Shown: in pieces, positions 1 to 11,030 of the stretch
Numbering within the stretch: position 1 is the stretch's first letter
Layout of the letters: every line of letters begins with the position of its first letter
From: Zingiber officinale
Lineage: Eukaryota; Streptophyta; Magnoliopsida; Zingiberales; Zingiberaceae
Direction: 5' to 3'
Assembly: GCF_018446385.1 (NCBI RefSeq)
Contig: NC_056002.1
Coordinates: 10,116,894 to 10,180,893, forward strand
Length of the DNA stretch: 64,000 nucleotides
Notes under the pieces: model-generated
Seen by the model: only the letters and a program-made list of their open reading frames with translations
Told to the model about the DNA's origin: nothing
Database searches by the model: none
Translations under genes and position numbers: made by a program

Positions 1-300
1 GGCTGGATCGGTCCGGGACCGATCCAGGGAAGGCTGGATCGGTCCTGATCGATCCGTGGATCGGTCGGTGACCGATCCACACAGAATCGGGTTCGCTATT
101 GTCCCGTGATGGATCGGTCGGCAGATCGATCCGGTCTCTGATCGGTCGGTGGACCGATCCGAGCACCGAATACCAGGATCGCTATCGATTGCTACCTGGA
201 TCGGTCGGTGGCCGATCCGGAGGATACAGAGCATATCAGATCTACCGGATCGGTCGGTGACCGATCCAGAGCCAGACTCGATCGTCCGAGACCGATCGTA
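1..300. repeat. Cluster of GGATCGGTC/GACCGATCC hairpins in the left LTR
   Basis: Seven or so units of the form GGATCGGTC, 2 to 6 bases, GACCGATCC occur in 300 bp. Each can fold into a short GC-rich stem-loop. The matching cluster in the other LTR is at 7104-7420. The two clusters differ from each other much more than the rest of the LTRs do. Confidence 0.85.
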
Positions 301-1965
301 GTCGATTTCACCCGAAGTTCGATTTCGATCTTGGGCGTGCAAAACCTCACATGCAGCTTCTAAATCAATTGAAGCTACTTCTAACATGCATTAACAAGCA
401 TTCCCATAAATGACTACTAACAATCTAACTCGTTCTTTCATAGTTTAGTACGTTCCAAAACTAAAGGTGCATAAAGATGAAAGTATTAAACCATAAACTG
501 TAAAGTGCTAAGGTAAACATGCTAAAGAGTCTAATGTTCATCCTGCTAAGTCCCCTAAGGACCTTTGATTCCAGTTCCACACACACACACCATCTTCGCA
601 TTGTCCTCCAGCCTCCTCTGCTAGTCCATTTTCCTTTTACCTGTATCTGCAGTATAAGGAAAATAGTATCTGTAAGCTAAAAAGCTTAGTAAGAAACCAT
701 CTACCTCACTAAATCATGCATACGATGCAAATATGCTTTTAAAACATGCTTTTGGAAAACATACTGAATATGCAAGCATGGCATGGCATAGTATCATACA
801 AGCATGGCATAACATAAGCTGAACATAGAGCTAACATGGAAAATTACACTGAAGCATAATGCTGGGCTAAGCTAAACTAAACTGAAGCTGCAATCAAACT
901 CAACTGGTATAACTGATCTTTGAGTTTTGAAAACTAATACATAGTAAGTGAAAATACTAAACATGCTGTTGTAGGGCCCTGGCAACTGTACTTGCTATGC
1001 GCGCATCCCTAACTAGACCCGGGTTTGCAAGTCCCGAACTTAGTAGGGTTAACTAGGTTATCTAAACCTAGCTAGGTTATCTAAACCTAGGAACCGACTA
1101 TGGGAGCCCAGCCCAATGGATATCTAATCCAGTACAGTAAAATACTGAAGTAGCTAATACTGTTTTGCTGAACTAGGTTATCTGAATGTAGAACTAGGTT
1201 ATCTGAACCTAGAGGCGACTATGGGAGCCCACCCATTGGATATCTAATCCATATAAGCTGTAATAAACTGAGTATACTGAATAGATACTTCTAATGTATC
1301 TAACTGAGCTGTTAAAGATGCCTAGGGTGCATTTTTACTAAACTAGCTATTTTATCGAACACCTAGCGTGCCCTAACTCTCCTCTCTATTAGGGAGCCCA
1401 CCTCTAGGCACCCGACAACATCTAACCTCCTATCTGAAGAGGGAAGACATGCCCGGCCCATCTAAAGGTGTTCAACTAAGACCCTAATCTGAAAAGAGAG
1501 TTAAATACACCCTAGATATCGATAGAAAATCTGCATACATCCTAACTAAAGCATAAAAACTCAAACGGAAGCTATTATACCTCAGGTGAGGGGTTTCTTA
1601 CCTCCTAATCGTAATTTCTTATGATTCTATTCGCTAAAACTCCGGTGGAGATGGTCCTCTCGACGATCCGCTCACGTCTTCGCGTTCCTCTCGCGGAGAA
1701 GAACCCTTTTCGTGTTGGAGTCGTCGCCGGAAAGTGATCCGAGAGCCCTTGGGGGCTTGGGCGCCGAGAGAGGAGGAGGGAGAGGTGTGGGCGGCGGTGC
1801 AGGTTTTTTTTTTTTTGGGAGAGGGATAGGTCACGGTGAGGGTTTATGAGGAGATGGCTGCCGAACCAAATTAACCCAAACCCAACTTAAGTTTCCTATT
1901 TATACTTAGTGATAAGTTCCGCCCAAATCCCACTTAACTAGGATTGTTCCCCTTTCCTTTCAGCA

Positions 1966-2041
1966 CAGCCCTGCTGGGTCCACTGGTTACTAGCCTTGTC
2001 CACTAAACCATAGGTCTCGGGTTCAATCCCCGCCTAGGCCG
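1966..2041 (+). other. tRNA-like (A box/B box) segment in U3 of the left LTR
   Basis: The plus strand reads TGGGTCCACTGGTTA (A-box-like) and, about 46 bases later, GGTTCAATCCC at 2020-2030, a close match to the Pol III B box GGTTCRANTCC. It is antisense to the retrotransposon. The same block is in the right LTR at 9093-9166, and a related one lies in the solo LTR at 59451-59515. No complete cloverleaf was derived, so it is not called a tRNA gene. Confidence 0.5.
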
Positions 2042-2145
2042 TTTTGCTACTTCCGCTACTCGGAAAATTCCGGAAAAATATCTAAAAATTCCAGAAAAAT
2101 CGTAGAATAATTCTAATGCAAGTTTGAGAATTTTCGGGCGTTACA

Positions 2146-2158
2146 ATCCCCCATACCT
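2146..2158 (-). other. Polypurine tract of the Tekay-type element
   Basis: Immediately inside the 3' LTR the minus strand reads GGTATGGGGGAT followed by TGTAACG. This is a G-rich purine tract in the position expected for priming plus-strand DNA synthesis. Confidence 0.75.
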
Positions 2159-2180
2159 TATAAAAAGTTCGTCCTCGAAC

Positions 2181-3336
2181 TTAGAACAATTCTGGGTACT
2201 TCTGTCTCATGCTGACTTCTGTCTCCCAAGTTGCCTCTTCTGCTGTGTGATTGTGTCAAATAACTTTGACTAATGGTACTTCCTTGTTCCGCAATTTCTT
2301 AACTGCTCGGTCCATTATCTGAATAGGCCGACTATCATAGCTGAGGTCTTCACGGATCTGTACCGACTGGGGCTCAATCACCTGGGTGGCATCTGGGGTA
2401 TGCTTCTTCAGCATAGAGACATGAAATACATTGTGGACAGCTGACATCTCCTGAGGTAGCTCTAGCTCATATGCTACCTTGCCCACTCTTCGACTGATAA
2501 GGTATGGTCCCACATATCTGGGACTTAGCTTGCCCTTCTTCCCAAAACGCATTACTCCCCTCATGGGAGCTACTCTGAGGAACACTGAATCCCCAACTGA
2601 GAACTCTAAGGGTCTGCGCCGTGTATCAGCATAGCTCTTCTGGCGGCTCTGAGCTGTCTCTATCCTCTGGCGGATCTGCTGTATAGCTGCTGTGGTATCT
2701 GCTACTAGATCTGTCTGAAGCTCTAGTTCCTTCTGTTCACCACTCTCATACCAGCAGATTGGAGATCTACACCTCCGCCCATAGAGAGCCGCGTAAGGTG
2801 CCATGCCGATAGTGGCCTGATAGCTGTTGTTGTATGCAAACTCTGCTAAGCTCAGATATTTGCACCAACTTCCCTTAAAGTCTAGGGCACAAGCTCGGAG
2901 CATATCTTCGAGTACCTGATTTACTCGCTCCGTCTGTCCATCTGTCTGAGGATGGAATGCTGTGCTGAACTTTAGCTTTGTACCTATGTGATGTGAATCT
3001 GCTGTCTCTGTCTGAAATGATGGTTCGTGGGACTCCATGTAGTCTGACGATCTCTTGGAGATATAACTGAGCTAGCTTCTCCATGGAGTAGGATATCTTG
3101 ATAGCTAAAAAGTGGGCTGATTTGGTCAACCTGTCGACTATTACCCAGATGGCATCGAAACCATTCGTGGTTCTGGGCAGTCCCACTATAAAATCCATAG
3201 AGATATCCTCCCACTTCCATTCTGGAATCTGTATAGGCTGCAAGACTCCTTCTGGTCGCTGATGTTCCGCCTTGACCCTCTGACAGGTGAGGCAGACGCT
3301 AACATATCTGGCGATGTCTCGCTTCATCCCAGGCCA
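2181..3336 (-). pseudogene. Integrase and chromodomain part of pol, broken
   Basis: Minus-strand frames encode the end of the integrase zinc-binding region (CLTCQRVK, 3327 downward), then the catalytic core with WVIVDRLTKSAHF (first Asp), ISDRDSRF (second Asp) and HPQTDGQTERVNQ (Glu region). They continue through the GPY-like tail (GKLSPRYVGPY) and a chromodomain-like end (RPIQIMDRAVKKLR, then AEEATWE). Between the second Asp and the Glu the reading frame shifts at about 2985-3005 and residues appear to be missing. In the chromodomain a TGA at 2256-2258 stands where the family has Trp, while the frame continues to a natural TAA at 2181-2183. Together these prevent a working integrase. Confidence 0.88.
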
Positions 3337-4085
3337 CTAAAAATGTTTCTTCACGTCGTGGTACATTTTGGTGGAACCTGGATGCATCGCATAGGGAGTC
3401 TTGTGAGCCTCATCTAAAATCTGTCTCCGTAGCTGCTCCTGATTTGGAACACAGAGTCTGTCTCCAAAATACAGCACCCCGCTATCGGACACCCTGAACT
3501 CTCTACTTTCTGATTCTGCTAGTCCTTGCTTGATTTTCTGAATTTCAGGGTCCTGTCCCTGAGCTGACTGAATGTCACTAAGCAAGGTAGACCCTAAGGT
3601 CATAGTAGAGAGCTGTCCAACAATAAGCTCGAGACCGAACTCTACGATCTCCTTCTGTAGGGGCGGCGACATAGCTGTAAGAGATAACAAGGTAGCGCTG
3701 GATTTTCTGCTGAGTGCGTCTGCTACCTTGTTGGCTTTCCCTGGGTGGTAGAGGATGTCTATGTCGTAATCTTTGACCAGCTCTAGCCACCTGCGCTGTC
3801 GCATATTCAGATCCTTCTGAGTGAAGAAGTACTTCAGACCTGTATATACTCTGCACCGAGCTCCATATAAGTAATGTCTCCAAATCTTGAGAGCGAACAC
3901 TATCACTGCAAGCTCAAGGTCATGAGTAGGGTAGTTCTTCTCATAATCCTTGAGTTGTCTGGAGGCATAGGCGATCACCTTGCCGTTTGCATCAGGACTG
4001 CACCTAGTCCCAACTTAGAGGCATCACTATAGCCGCTGGTGTCGTCTGGTAGAGCCAAAACGGGAGCACCTGGTCAACCTCCTCT
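3337..4085 (-). pseudogene. RNase H and integrase N-terminus of pol, broken
   Basis: The open segment 3337-3978 starts with [20 protein letters not shown], the RNase H region, followed by LTQ-type and [14 protein letters not shown] blocks and [15 protein letters not shown]. It then reaches the integrase zinc finger histidines ([18 protein letters not shown]). The usual TDHKSL motif is reduced to TGL, consistent with a short in-frame loss that removes a conserved Asp. A TAG at 3337-3339 replaces a Trp just before WPGMKRD. Between 3978 and 4086 the link to RT is out of frame. Confidence 0.85.
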
Positions 4086-5643
4086 TTAGCTCAAGCCGTT
4101 CTCACACCCTCCGTCCACCGAAATTTCTGTTCTTCCCGGTAAGAGTCGCTGCTGGGAGGCTATCCTGGAGAAGTCCTCTACAAACTTCCTGTAATATCCT
4201 GCTAATCCCAGAAAGCTCCTGATTTCGCTGGCGTTCTTAGGTCTCTTCCAGTTACTTACTGCTTCTATCTTGCTGGGATCTACCATAACACCATCCTTGG
4301 AGATGATGTGACCGAGAAAGGCTACCCGGTCTAGCCAAAATTCACATTTCGTGAATTTGGCGTACAACTGGTTCTGCTGAAGGATCTGCAAAACTGTCTT
4401 CAGATGCTCTGCATGGTCCTCCTGAGTACTTGAATAGATAAGGATGTCATCTATGAACACGATGACAAACTTGTCCAAGTATTCCCTGAATACTCTGTTC
4501 ATGAGGTCCATGAATGTAGCTGGAGCATTGGTCACGCCAAAGGGCATGACTACGAACTCGTAGTGTCCTGAATGCTGTCTTAGGTACATCCCCTTCCTTG
4601 ACTTTCACCTGATGATAACCCGATCTGAGATCTATCTTAGAGAACACTGCTGCTCCCTTCAACTGGTCGAACAGGTCATCGATTCTGGGAAGAGGATACC
4701 TATTCTTGATCGTGACTTGATTCAGGGATCTGTAGTCTATACACAGTCGCATGCTTCCATCCTTCTTCTTCACGAACAATACAGGCGCTCCCCATGGTGA
4801 GTGACTCGGGCGTATGAAACCCTTGTCGAGCAGCTCCTGTAATTGCTCCTGAAGTTCCTTCAGTTCTGCTGGAGCCATGCGATAAGGCGCTTTGGAAATG
4901 GGATTAGTACCGGGGAAGAGCTCTATCTCAAATTCAATCTCCCTGTCTGGTGCTAAGCCTGGTAATTCCTCAGGGAAGACTGCTGGGTAGTCACATACGA
5001 CTCGGACCTCTGCTAGCTGTTGGTCCTTGCCCTGACTAGTACTGACTACATGTGCTAGGTACCCCGTACATCCCGAATCCATCAACTTCTGGGCCTTCAT
5101 TGCTGAGAGAAATCTTCTGGCTTTTCTCTTCGGTTCGCCGATGTATTCAAACTGTGCTTCTGCTTCGGGTTGGAATACGACTTTCTGTTTACGGCACTCT
5201 ATGGAAGCACCGTATCTGATCAGAAAGTCCATTCCCAGGATGACGTCGTAGTCAGTCATTTCTAGCAGGATCAGATCACAGAAGAGTTCCCTGTCTGCTA
5301 TAATGACTGGCACTGCTCTGAGCCAGTGCGTGGATGCCATAACTTCTCCCGAAGGTAGTGTCGTCAAAAACTGACCACTGAGTACTTCTGATGGTATTTC
5401 TAATCTTTCGGAGAACACCCTGGCTATATAGGAATGGGTTGCCCCAGTATCAAATAGAACAGTAGCACTATACTGAAAGATGCTAATCTGACCTATGACG
5501 ACTGTCGAGGCATTTGCTACGTCCTCTCTGGTGAGTGAGTAGATCATCGCATTCGCCATAGCTGGAGGGGCTTCTAATCTGGCCTGGCTGATAAGGGGAC
5601 CTTCTAGAGCAGACTGCATCTGATATAACTGCGCTGGCTGGAT
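4086..5643 (-). pseudogene. Aspartic protease and reverse transcriptase part of pol, frameshifted
   Basis: The frame ending at 4447 contains the protease active site [11 protein letters not shown] near its start. It continues with the RT N-terminal blocks [42 protein letters not shown] and [12 protein letters not shown]. After KTAFRT the frame shifts (about 4565-4590) and the next frame carries [15 protein letters not shown] and the catalytic FIDDILIYS, then [11 protein letters not shown]. The junction sits at a repeated GGACAC, so a short microhomology deletion is a likely cause. Intact copies of this family have one continuous gag-pol frame. Confidence 0.9.
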
Positions 5644-6711
5644 CTACTGTGGCTGAGGAAGACCAGTCTTGTTCGGGCACTGCTTGGCCATGTGCCCTTC
5701 TTGTCCACATTCAAAGCATCCTCGCGTGCCCTTGCGAAACCCTGTGGTGGAATTTCCCACAAGTAGCACACTTTGGATAACCGGGTCGCTTGCTAGATGG
5801 TCCTCCTTTGAGTCACTCCCGATTTGCGCTTGTTGTTGGAGTTCCCTTCCAGTTAGAGTTGTGGCCTTGCTGTTTTTGAGTGTGAGAGCTTCCTTGGCCT
5901 TTGGACTCGAGGAGACCCGTCACGCTTTATCGCTCGATAATGTTCGTGGTCAAGGCGCCGCTCACTAACTCCTCTCGTGGTTTGTGGCTTATGTACGCCA
6001 CCAGCCACGTTCATCGCTATCTGGCCTCAGCATCTTGAGCATCAACCGGATTCGCTCCTTCTCTGTGCTGACTAGCTCGGGCAAACGAGCCATTTGTTGA
6101 ATTTCTTCACGGCTTCCTCCACTGAGAGGTTGCCCTGGCGAAATTCAATGAACTCGTCGTAGCGGCGGTCTGTAACTCGCATGTGAAAGAATTCCTCGAA
6201 GAACTCTTTCTCGAAGTCAGCCCATGACATCTGATTCACTGGGCGCTTCGCTCTAACTCTCTCCCACCATATGCTAGCGTCCCCTGTCAGGCAGAAGGAA
6301 GCACATTTAACCTTCTCCTGTTCCGGCCAGTCTAGAAGCTCCATTATCCTCTCCAGTGTTTTGAACCATGCTTGAGCATCCCATGGTTCGCTAGTGCCTG
6401 AAAGCTTCTTTCCTTAGCTCAGCTGCTGGGACTACTGGTGCTGGTATTGGTGCTGTTGGCTGAACTGGTGGAACCTCTATAAATGCTGGGGTTGCTAAGT
6501 TCGGTTCCGGGGTGACGGTAGGAGTATGCTGCTGGTTAGCCTTTAAGGTGGCTATTTCCTGTTGCTGTTCAGCTAGCTGCTGCTGTAACTGAGCCACCAA
6601 CGCTGTAAGATCTGGAGGGGGCACTGAACTGCCTGCCTCCTGCTGGGGCTCAGTAGCTGGTGCCCGCTTAGCTGGGCGTCCTCGTGCCATCTCTAATGAC
6701 ATAGAGAACAT
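5644..6711 (-). pseudogene. gag (capsid and zinc knuckle), broken
   Basis: An ATG near 6689 (MARGRPAKR, second Met of the open frame) opens a Gln/Pro-rich N-terminus running to about 6391. The capsid-like retrotransposon-gag block (VKCASFCLTGDASIWWERV, FEKEFFEEFFH, EFIEFRQGNLSVEEA) is in a second open segment, 6072-6344. A CCHC zinc knuckle (CFECGQEGHMAKQC) lies at about 5678-5722 in yet another frame. A TAG at 5644-5646 follows the knuckle and separates it from protease. At least two frameshifts between 5720 and 6390 are needed to join the pieces. Confidence 0.85.
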
Positions 6712-6900
6712 ACATAACTAAAGCATTCATAGTTTCACAACTACTGATATCATGTCTAAAACTATCATATACTAGCATGCTTCAGATATATATAAACATG
6801 AACTGAAATAAGAAAGCAAGGAACATATAGAGAGTAGAGGTATTCTTACTTGGAAGCTGCAGGTACAATGCTGATGTGTGTGTAGGAAGTATGGAACACG

Positions 6901-6912
6901 GCTCTGATACCA
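6901..6912 (-). other. Primer-binding site, initiator Met tRNA
   Basis: The minus strand reads TGGTATCAGAGC three bases inside the 5' LTR. This is the standard complement to the 3' end of plant initiator tRNA-Met used by many LTR elements. Confidence 0.92.
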
Positions 6913-7103
6913 CTCTGTAACGACCCACCTTCTCCTAACTAGGCTGTAAGGCCGATCGCTACAGTTATGCTTTGCTAACTATGCGGAAAATTGATCTGAA
7001 TAAAATTTTACTAAACTATTGTAGTTGCCTCGGTTAACTCTGTGAGAGTGAGATTTCATGTCCCAAGACCTTCTAGATATTCATAGCTAGGCCGAGGAGG
7101 CGA

Positions 7104-7420
7104 ATGGAGCTTTGGATCGGTCCGTGGAACGATCCATTGACCACGCGAACAGGCTGGATCGGTCTGGGACCGATCCAGTATGCTCGGATCGGCCGCCGAC
7201 CGATCCAGAACCGCAGAATCTGGGTTCGCATCGTCGTGATGGATCGGTCGGCGATCGATCCTGTCCGATCGGTCGACCGATCCGTCCACCGAATACTTGG
7301 GATCTGTATGCGGCTGGATCGGTACCGACCGATCCAGAGGATCTGAGTATATCTCATTGGATCGGTCGGTGGCCGACCGATCCAGCCAGACTCGATCGGT
7401 CCGAGACCGATCGAGTCCGA
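7104..7420. repeat. GGATCGGTC/GACCGATCC hairpin cluster in the right LTR
   Basis: About seven imperfect inverted repeats such as GGATCGGTCTGGGACCGATCC at about 7147-7168. In the element RNA they would fall in the 5' leader about 190 to 500 bases upstream of the PBS. Open frames on both strands here are by-products of the repeat. Confidence 0.85.
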
Positions 7421-9020
7421 TTTCACCCGAAGTTCGATTTCAAGACCTTGCGTGCAAAACCTCACGCTAGCTTCTAAATCAATTGAAGCTACTTCTAACA
7501 TGCATTAACAAGCATTCCCATAAATGACTACTAACAATCTAACTCATTCTTTCATAGTTTAGTACGTTCCAAAACTAAAGGTGCATAAAGATGAAAGTAT
7601 TAAACCATAAACTGTAAAGTGCTAAGGTAAACATGCTAAAGAGTCTAATGTTCATCCTGCTAAGTCCCCTAAGGACCTTTGATTCCAGTTCCACACACAC
7701 ACACCATCTTCGCATTGTCCTCCAGCCTCCTCTGCTAGTCCATTTTCCTTTTACCTGATCTGCAGTATAAGGAAAATAGTATCTGTAAGCTAAAAAGCTT
7801 AGTAAGAAACCATCTACCTCACTAAATCATGCATACGATGCAAATATGCTTTTAAAACATGCTTTTGGAAAACATACTGAATATGCAAGCATGGCATGGC
7901 ATAGTATCATACAAGCATGGCATAACATAAGCTGAACATAGAGCTAACATGGAAAATTACACTGAAGCATAATGCTGGGCTAAGCTAAACTAAACTGAAG
8001 CTGCAATCAAACTCAACTGGTATAACTGATCTTTGAGTTTTGAAAACTAATACATAGTAAGTGAAAATACTAAACATGCTGTTGTAGGGCCCTGGCAACT
8101 GTACTTGCTATGCGCGCATCCCTAACTAGACCCGGGTTTGCAAGTCCCGAACTTAGTAGGGTTAACTAGGTTATCTAAACCTAGCTAGGTTATCTAAACC
8201 TAGGGACCGACTATGGGAGCCCAGCCCAATGGATATCTAATCCAGTACAGTGCCAACTGAAAGTAAAATACTGAAGTAGCTAATACTGTTTTGCTGAACT
8301 AGGTTATCTGAACCTAGAACTAGGTTATCTGAACCTAGAGGCGACTATGGGAGCCCACCCATTGGATATCTAATTCATATAAGCTGTAATAAACTGAGTA
8401 TACTGAATAGATACTTCTAATGTATCTAACTGAGCTGTTAAAGATGCCTAGGGTGCATTTTTACTAAACTAGCTATTTTATCGAACACCTAGCGTGCCCT
8501 AACTCTCCTCTCTATTAGGGAGCCCACCTCTAGGCACCCGACAACATCTAACCTCCTATCTGAAGAGGGAAGACATGCCCGGCCCATCTAAAGGTGTTCA
8601 ACTAAGACCCTAATCTGAAAAGAGAGTTAAATACACCCTAGATATCGATAGAAAATCTGCATACATTCTAACTAAAGCATAAAAACTCAAACGGAAGCTA
8701 TTATACCGCAGGTGAGGGGTTTCTTACCTCCTAATCGTAATTTCTTACGATTTTATTCGCTAAAACTCCGGTGGAGATGGTCCTCTCGACGATCCGCTCA
8801 CGTCTTCGCGTTCCTCTCGCGGAGAAGAACCCTTTTCGTGTTGGAGTCGTCGCCGGAAAGTGATCCGAGAGCCCTTGGGGGCTTGGGCGCCGAGAGAGGA
8901 GGAGGGAGAGGTGTGGGCGGCGGTGCAGGTTTTTTTTTTTTGGGAGAGGGATAGGTCGCGGTGAGGGTTTATGAGGAGATGGCTGCCGAACCAAATTAAC
9001 CCAAACCCAACTTAAGTTTC

Positions 9021-9029
9021 CTATTTATA
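9021..9029 (-). promoter_or_regulatory. TATA box of the Tekay-type 5' LTR
   Basis: TATAAATAG on the minus strand, 260 bases inside the U3 end. It is conserved in the other LTR at 1896-1904. Confidence 0.6.
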
Positions 9030-9092
9030 CTTAGTGATAAGTTCCGTCCAAATCCCACTTAACTAGGATTGTTCCCCTTTCCTTTCAGTACA

Positions 9093-9166
9093 GCCCTGCT
9101 GGGTCCACTGGTTACTAGCCTTGTCCACTAAACCATAGGTCTCGGGTTCAATCCCCGCCTAGGCCG
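9093..9166 (+). other. tRNA-like (A box/B box) segment in U3 of the right LTR
   Basis: TGGGTCCACTGGTTA at about 9099-9113 and GGTTCAATCCC at 9145-9155, with a C-rich 3' arm. It is antisense to the element and lies upstream of its TATA box. It could be a captured SINE fragment or a Pol III promoter relic. Confidence 0.5.
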
Positions 9167-9288
9167 TTTTACGCTTATATTTATTTTTGCTACTTCCGCT
9201 ACTCGGAAAATTCCGGAAAAATATCTAAAAATTCCAGAAAAATCGTAGAATAATTCTAATGCAAGTTTGAGAATTTTCGGGCGTTACA

Positions 9289-10390
9289 TTGACTTACTAT
9301 TGTCCCTATCCGATTGGAAATCAAAATCCGTGCAACCTACAGGGACCAAATTAACTGCCTTGTAAGATAGCATATAATTTTAAGTGCCTCTAAGGTACTT
9401 CAATATATGCTTTACTGCAGTCCAATGTCCTTGTCCAGGGTTACTTTGATATCTGCTAACTATGCCCTTGGCAAAACATATTTCTGATCTCGTGCATAAC
9501 ATACATTAGGCTTCCGACAGCCGAAGCATAAAGAACTGCCTTCATTTCCTCTATCTCCTTTGATGTCTACGGAGACATTTCTTTAGATAAAGTTACTCCA
9601 TGCTAAAAAGGTAAGAAACCTTTCTTGGAGTTTTGCATGCTTAAAACGAGCAAGGATTTTTTCAATATATGAAGCTTGGGATAAGTAAAATATTCTTTTC
9701 TTGCGATCCCTTATTACTTTGATCCCAAGAATATATACATTCTCCCAAGTCCTTCATATCGAATTGTTTGGACAATCATACCCTTACTTCTGACAACATT
9801 TTGATATTGTTTCCAACTACCAAAAATGTTATCTACGTATGGTACAAAAAATACCACAACGTTTCCATCACACTTTTTGTATATACAAGACTTATCCGGT
9901 TAAATCCATAGGTCTGGATTATTTTGATAAACCGGATGTTCCAAGACCTTGAAGCTTTGCCTCAGTCCATAAACTGATTGAGCTTGCACACAAGATGCTC
10001 TTTGCCCTTTGCAATGAACCCTTCTGGTTGTTTTGTATGGATGCTTTCTTCAAGACTTCCATTAAAGAATGCTATCTTGACATCCACTTGCCAAATAGAT
10101 AAAAGAATCCGGATAGACTTAAGCATGGCTACCAGTGAAAAAGTTTCCTTTTTCATCAAGCCTTGCTTTGAAAGTTTCTACCTTCCTGTTTATCCCTCTT
10201 TTCCTATTATAGACCTTTTTACACCCAAAGGCCTTTACACCATTTGGTGGTTCTACAAGCTTCCAAATTTATTAGAATACATATATTCTAATTCTGTTAT
10301 TCATTACTCTTTGCGAAGATGCTGCATATTTATCTTGGAGTGCTTCGTCATATGTCCTTGGCCTTACTATGACCACTCTTAGTCGGCGTC
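9289..10390 (-). pseudogene. Ty1/copia reverse transcriptase remnant
   Basis: Read on the minus strand, out-of-frame pieces match a copia polyprotein in order. At about 10260-10160 there is WKLVEPPNGVKAFGC followed by a KVETFKARLDEKG block. At 10140-9962 come SLVAMLKSIRILLSIWQVDVKIAFFNGSLEESI and QPEGFIAKGKEHLVCKLN. Farther left (9530-9400) is a SAVGSLMYVMHE-like segment of the RNase H border. Several stops and frameshifts interrupt it. The fragment directly abuts the Tekay-type LTR at 9288, which probably inserted into it. Confidence 0.8.
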
Positions 10391-10679
10391 ACCCCCACTG
10401 CCGTCGAACTCATCGCAAGAGATCGAAGCTATTCGATAGGAAAAAATAGCAGTAACAATGGATGCCAAATGGGAAGGGTTTGCACATGATTTTATTGAAT
10501 GAGTCGTCACTCGAATTGTTAGCGTAGAACAACTAAAGGTGTTAGATGATGTGAGAAATTTAGATATCCGACTTTCATGATTAACTTTCACATGGCGATA
10601 ATCTCCCTTTCCAAGTAAGCACAACATGCTCCACAAATTCTCCATTATCAAGAATACTGAGTAAATGACAATAACACGG
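10391..10679. other. No recognisable gene
   Basis: About 290 bases of unremarkable sequence between the copia remnant and the T-rich tract. A 90-codon minus-strand frame here has no motif I recognise. Confidence 0.5.
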
Positions 10680-11030
10680 TATAGTCAATCATTGATTTTT
10701 TATTTTTACATATTTTTATTTTTTTAATATTTTTTACATCTATTCCCTTTTTATTATTTACACGATTTTCCTTTTTTAATTGTTTACACGTTATTCCTTT
10801 TTATTTTTTTACACATTTTTCCTATTTTTAATTTTTACACATTTTTCCTTTTTTATTTTTAAATGTTTGCCCTCTTTTATTATTTACATGATTTTTCTTT
10901 TTAGTTTTTTACACGTTTTCCCTCACATATTCTTTTTTTTTAAAAAAAAATTTAATCGTTTTTCTTTTTTAATTTTTTACAACTTTTTTTTTTTTTTGTA
11001 TATTATTTATTTATCTACTAGTATAATTTA
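10680..11030. repeat. T-rich low-complexity tract with loose TTTACACRTTTTYCC repeats
   Basis: Irregular copies of a TTTTTTACACGTTTTCC-like motif are embedded in poly(T). It gives a spurious Phe-rich frame on the plus strand. Confidence 0.75.

Larger units (their letters stand above)
1..2145 (-). repeat. 3' LTR of the Tekay-type element (partial)
   Basis: This matches 6916-9288 in collinear order. It lacks about the first 226 bases of that copy because the window begins inside it, and it ends in GCGTTACA at 2145. Relative to the right copy it lacks a 13-bp block near 1135 and a 19-bp block near 2042. It contains duplicated modules around 1040-1250 (an AGGTTATCTRAAC motif and a GACTATGGGAGCCCA motif followed by an ATGGATATCTAATCC motif). 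A minus-strand TATA-like sequence lies at 1896-1904. Confidence 0.92.
1..9288 (-). mobile_element. Ty3/gypsy chromovirus (Tekay/Del type), defective, left LTR cut by window
   Basis: The element runs right to left. The 5' LTR is 6916-9288, the PBS 6901-6912, then gag, protease, RT, RNase H, integrase and chromodomain, a PPT at about 2146, and the 3' LTR ending at 2145. The PR-RT-RH-IN order and the chromodomain-like tail after IN place it among chromoviruses. LTR ends are TGTAACG/CGTTACA. Every coding segment is broken by stops or frameshifts, so this copy cannot make a full polyprotein. By eye the two LTRs differ by roughly 1% substitutions plus a few indels outside the hairpin cluster. The target-site duplication cannot be checked because the left end lies outside the window. 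Confidence 0.9.
6916..9288 (-). repeat. 5' LTR of the Tekay-type element (complete, 2373 bp)
   Basis: It starts TGTAACGACC at 6916 and ends GGGCGTTACA at 9288. In element orientation U3 is at the 9288 side. A minus-strand TATAAATAG at 9021-9029 would start transcription near 8990, giving a short U3 of about 300 bp and an unusually long R-U5 leader. A purine-rich strip lies at about 8890-8945, duplicated modules at 8150-8380 and the hairpin cluster at 7104-7420 near the PBS. Direct flanking sequence at 9289 is TTGAC; the partner is out of view. Confidence 0.93.

Noticed and set aside
5644-5646. TAG between gag zinc knuckle and protease as a programmed read-through site
   Set aside because: This lineage normally has one continuous gag-pol frame and this copy has other nonsense changes, so a simple mutation is more likely.
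7056-7501. Overlapping frames on both strands with DRS/RPIQ repeats
   Set aside because: By-products of the palindromic GATCGGTC cluster in the LTR.
9962-10382. 134-codon plus-strand frame opposite the copia fragment
   Set aside because: Shadow of the minus-strand reverse transcriptase remnant, which has clear motifs.
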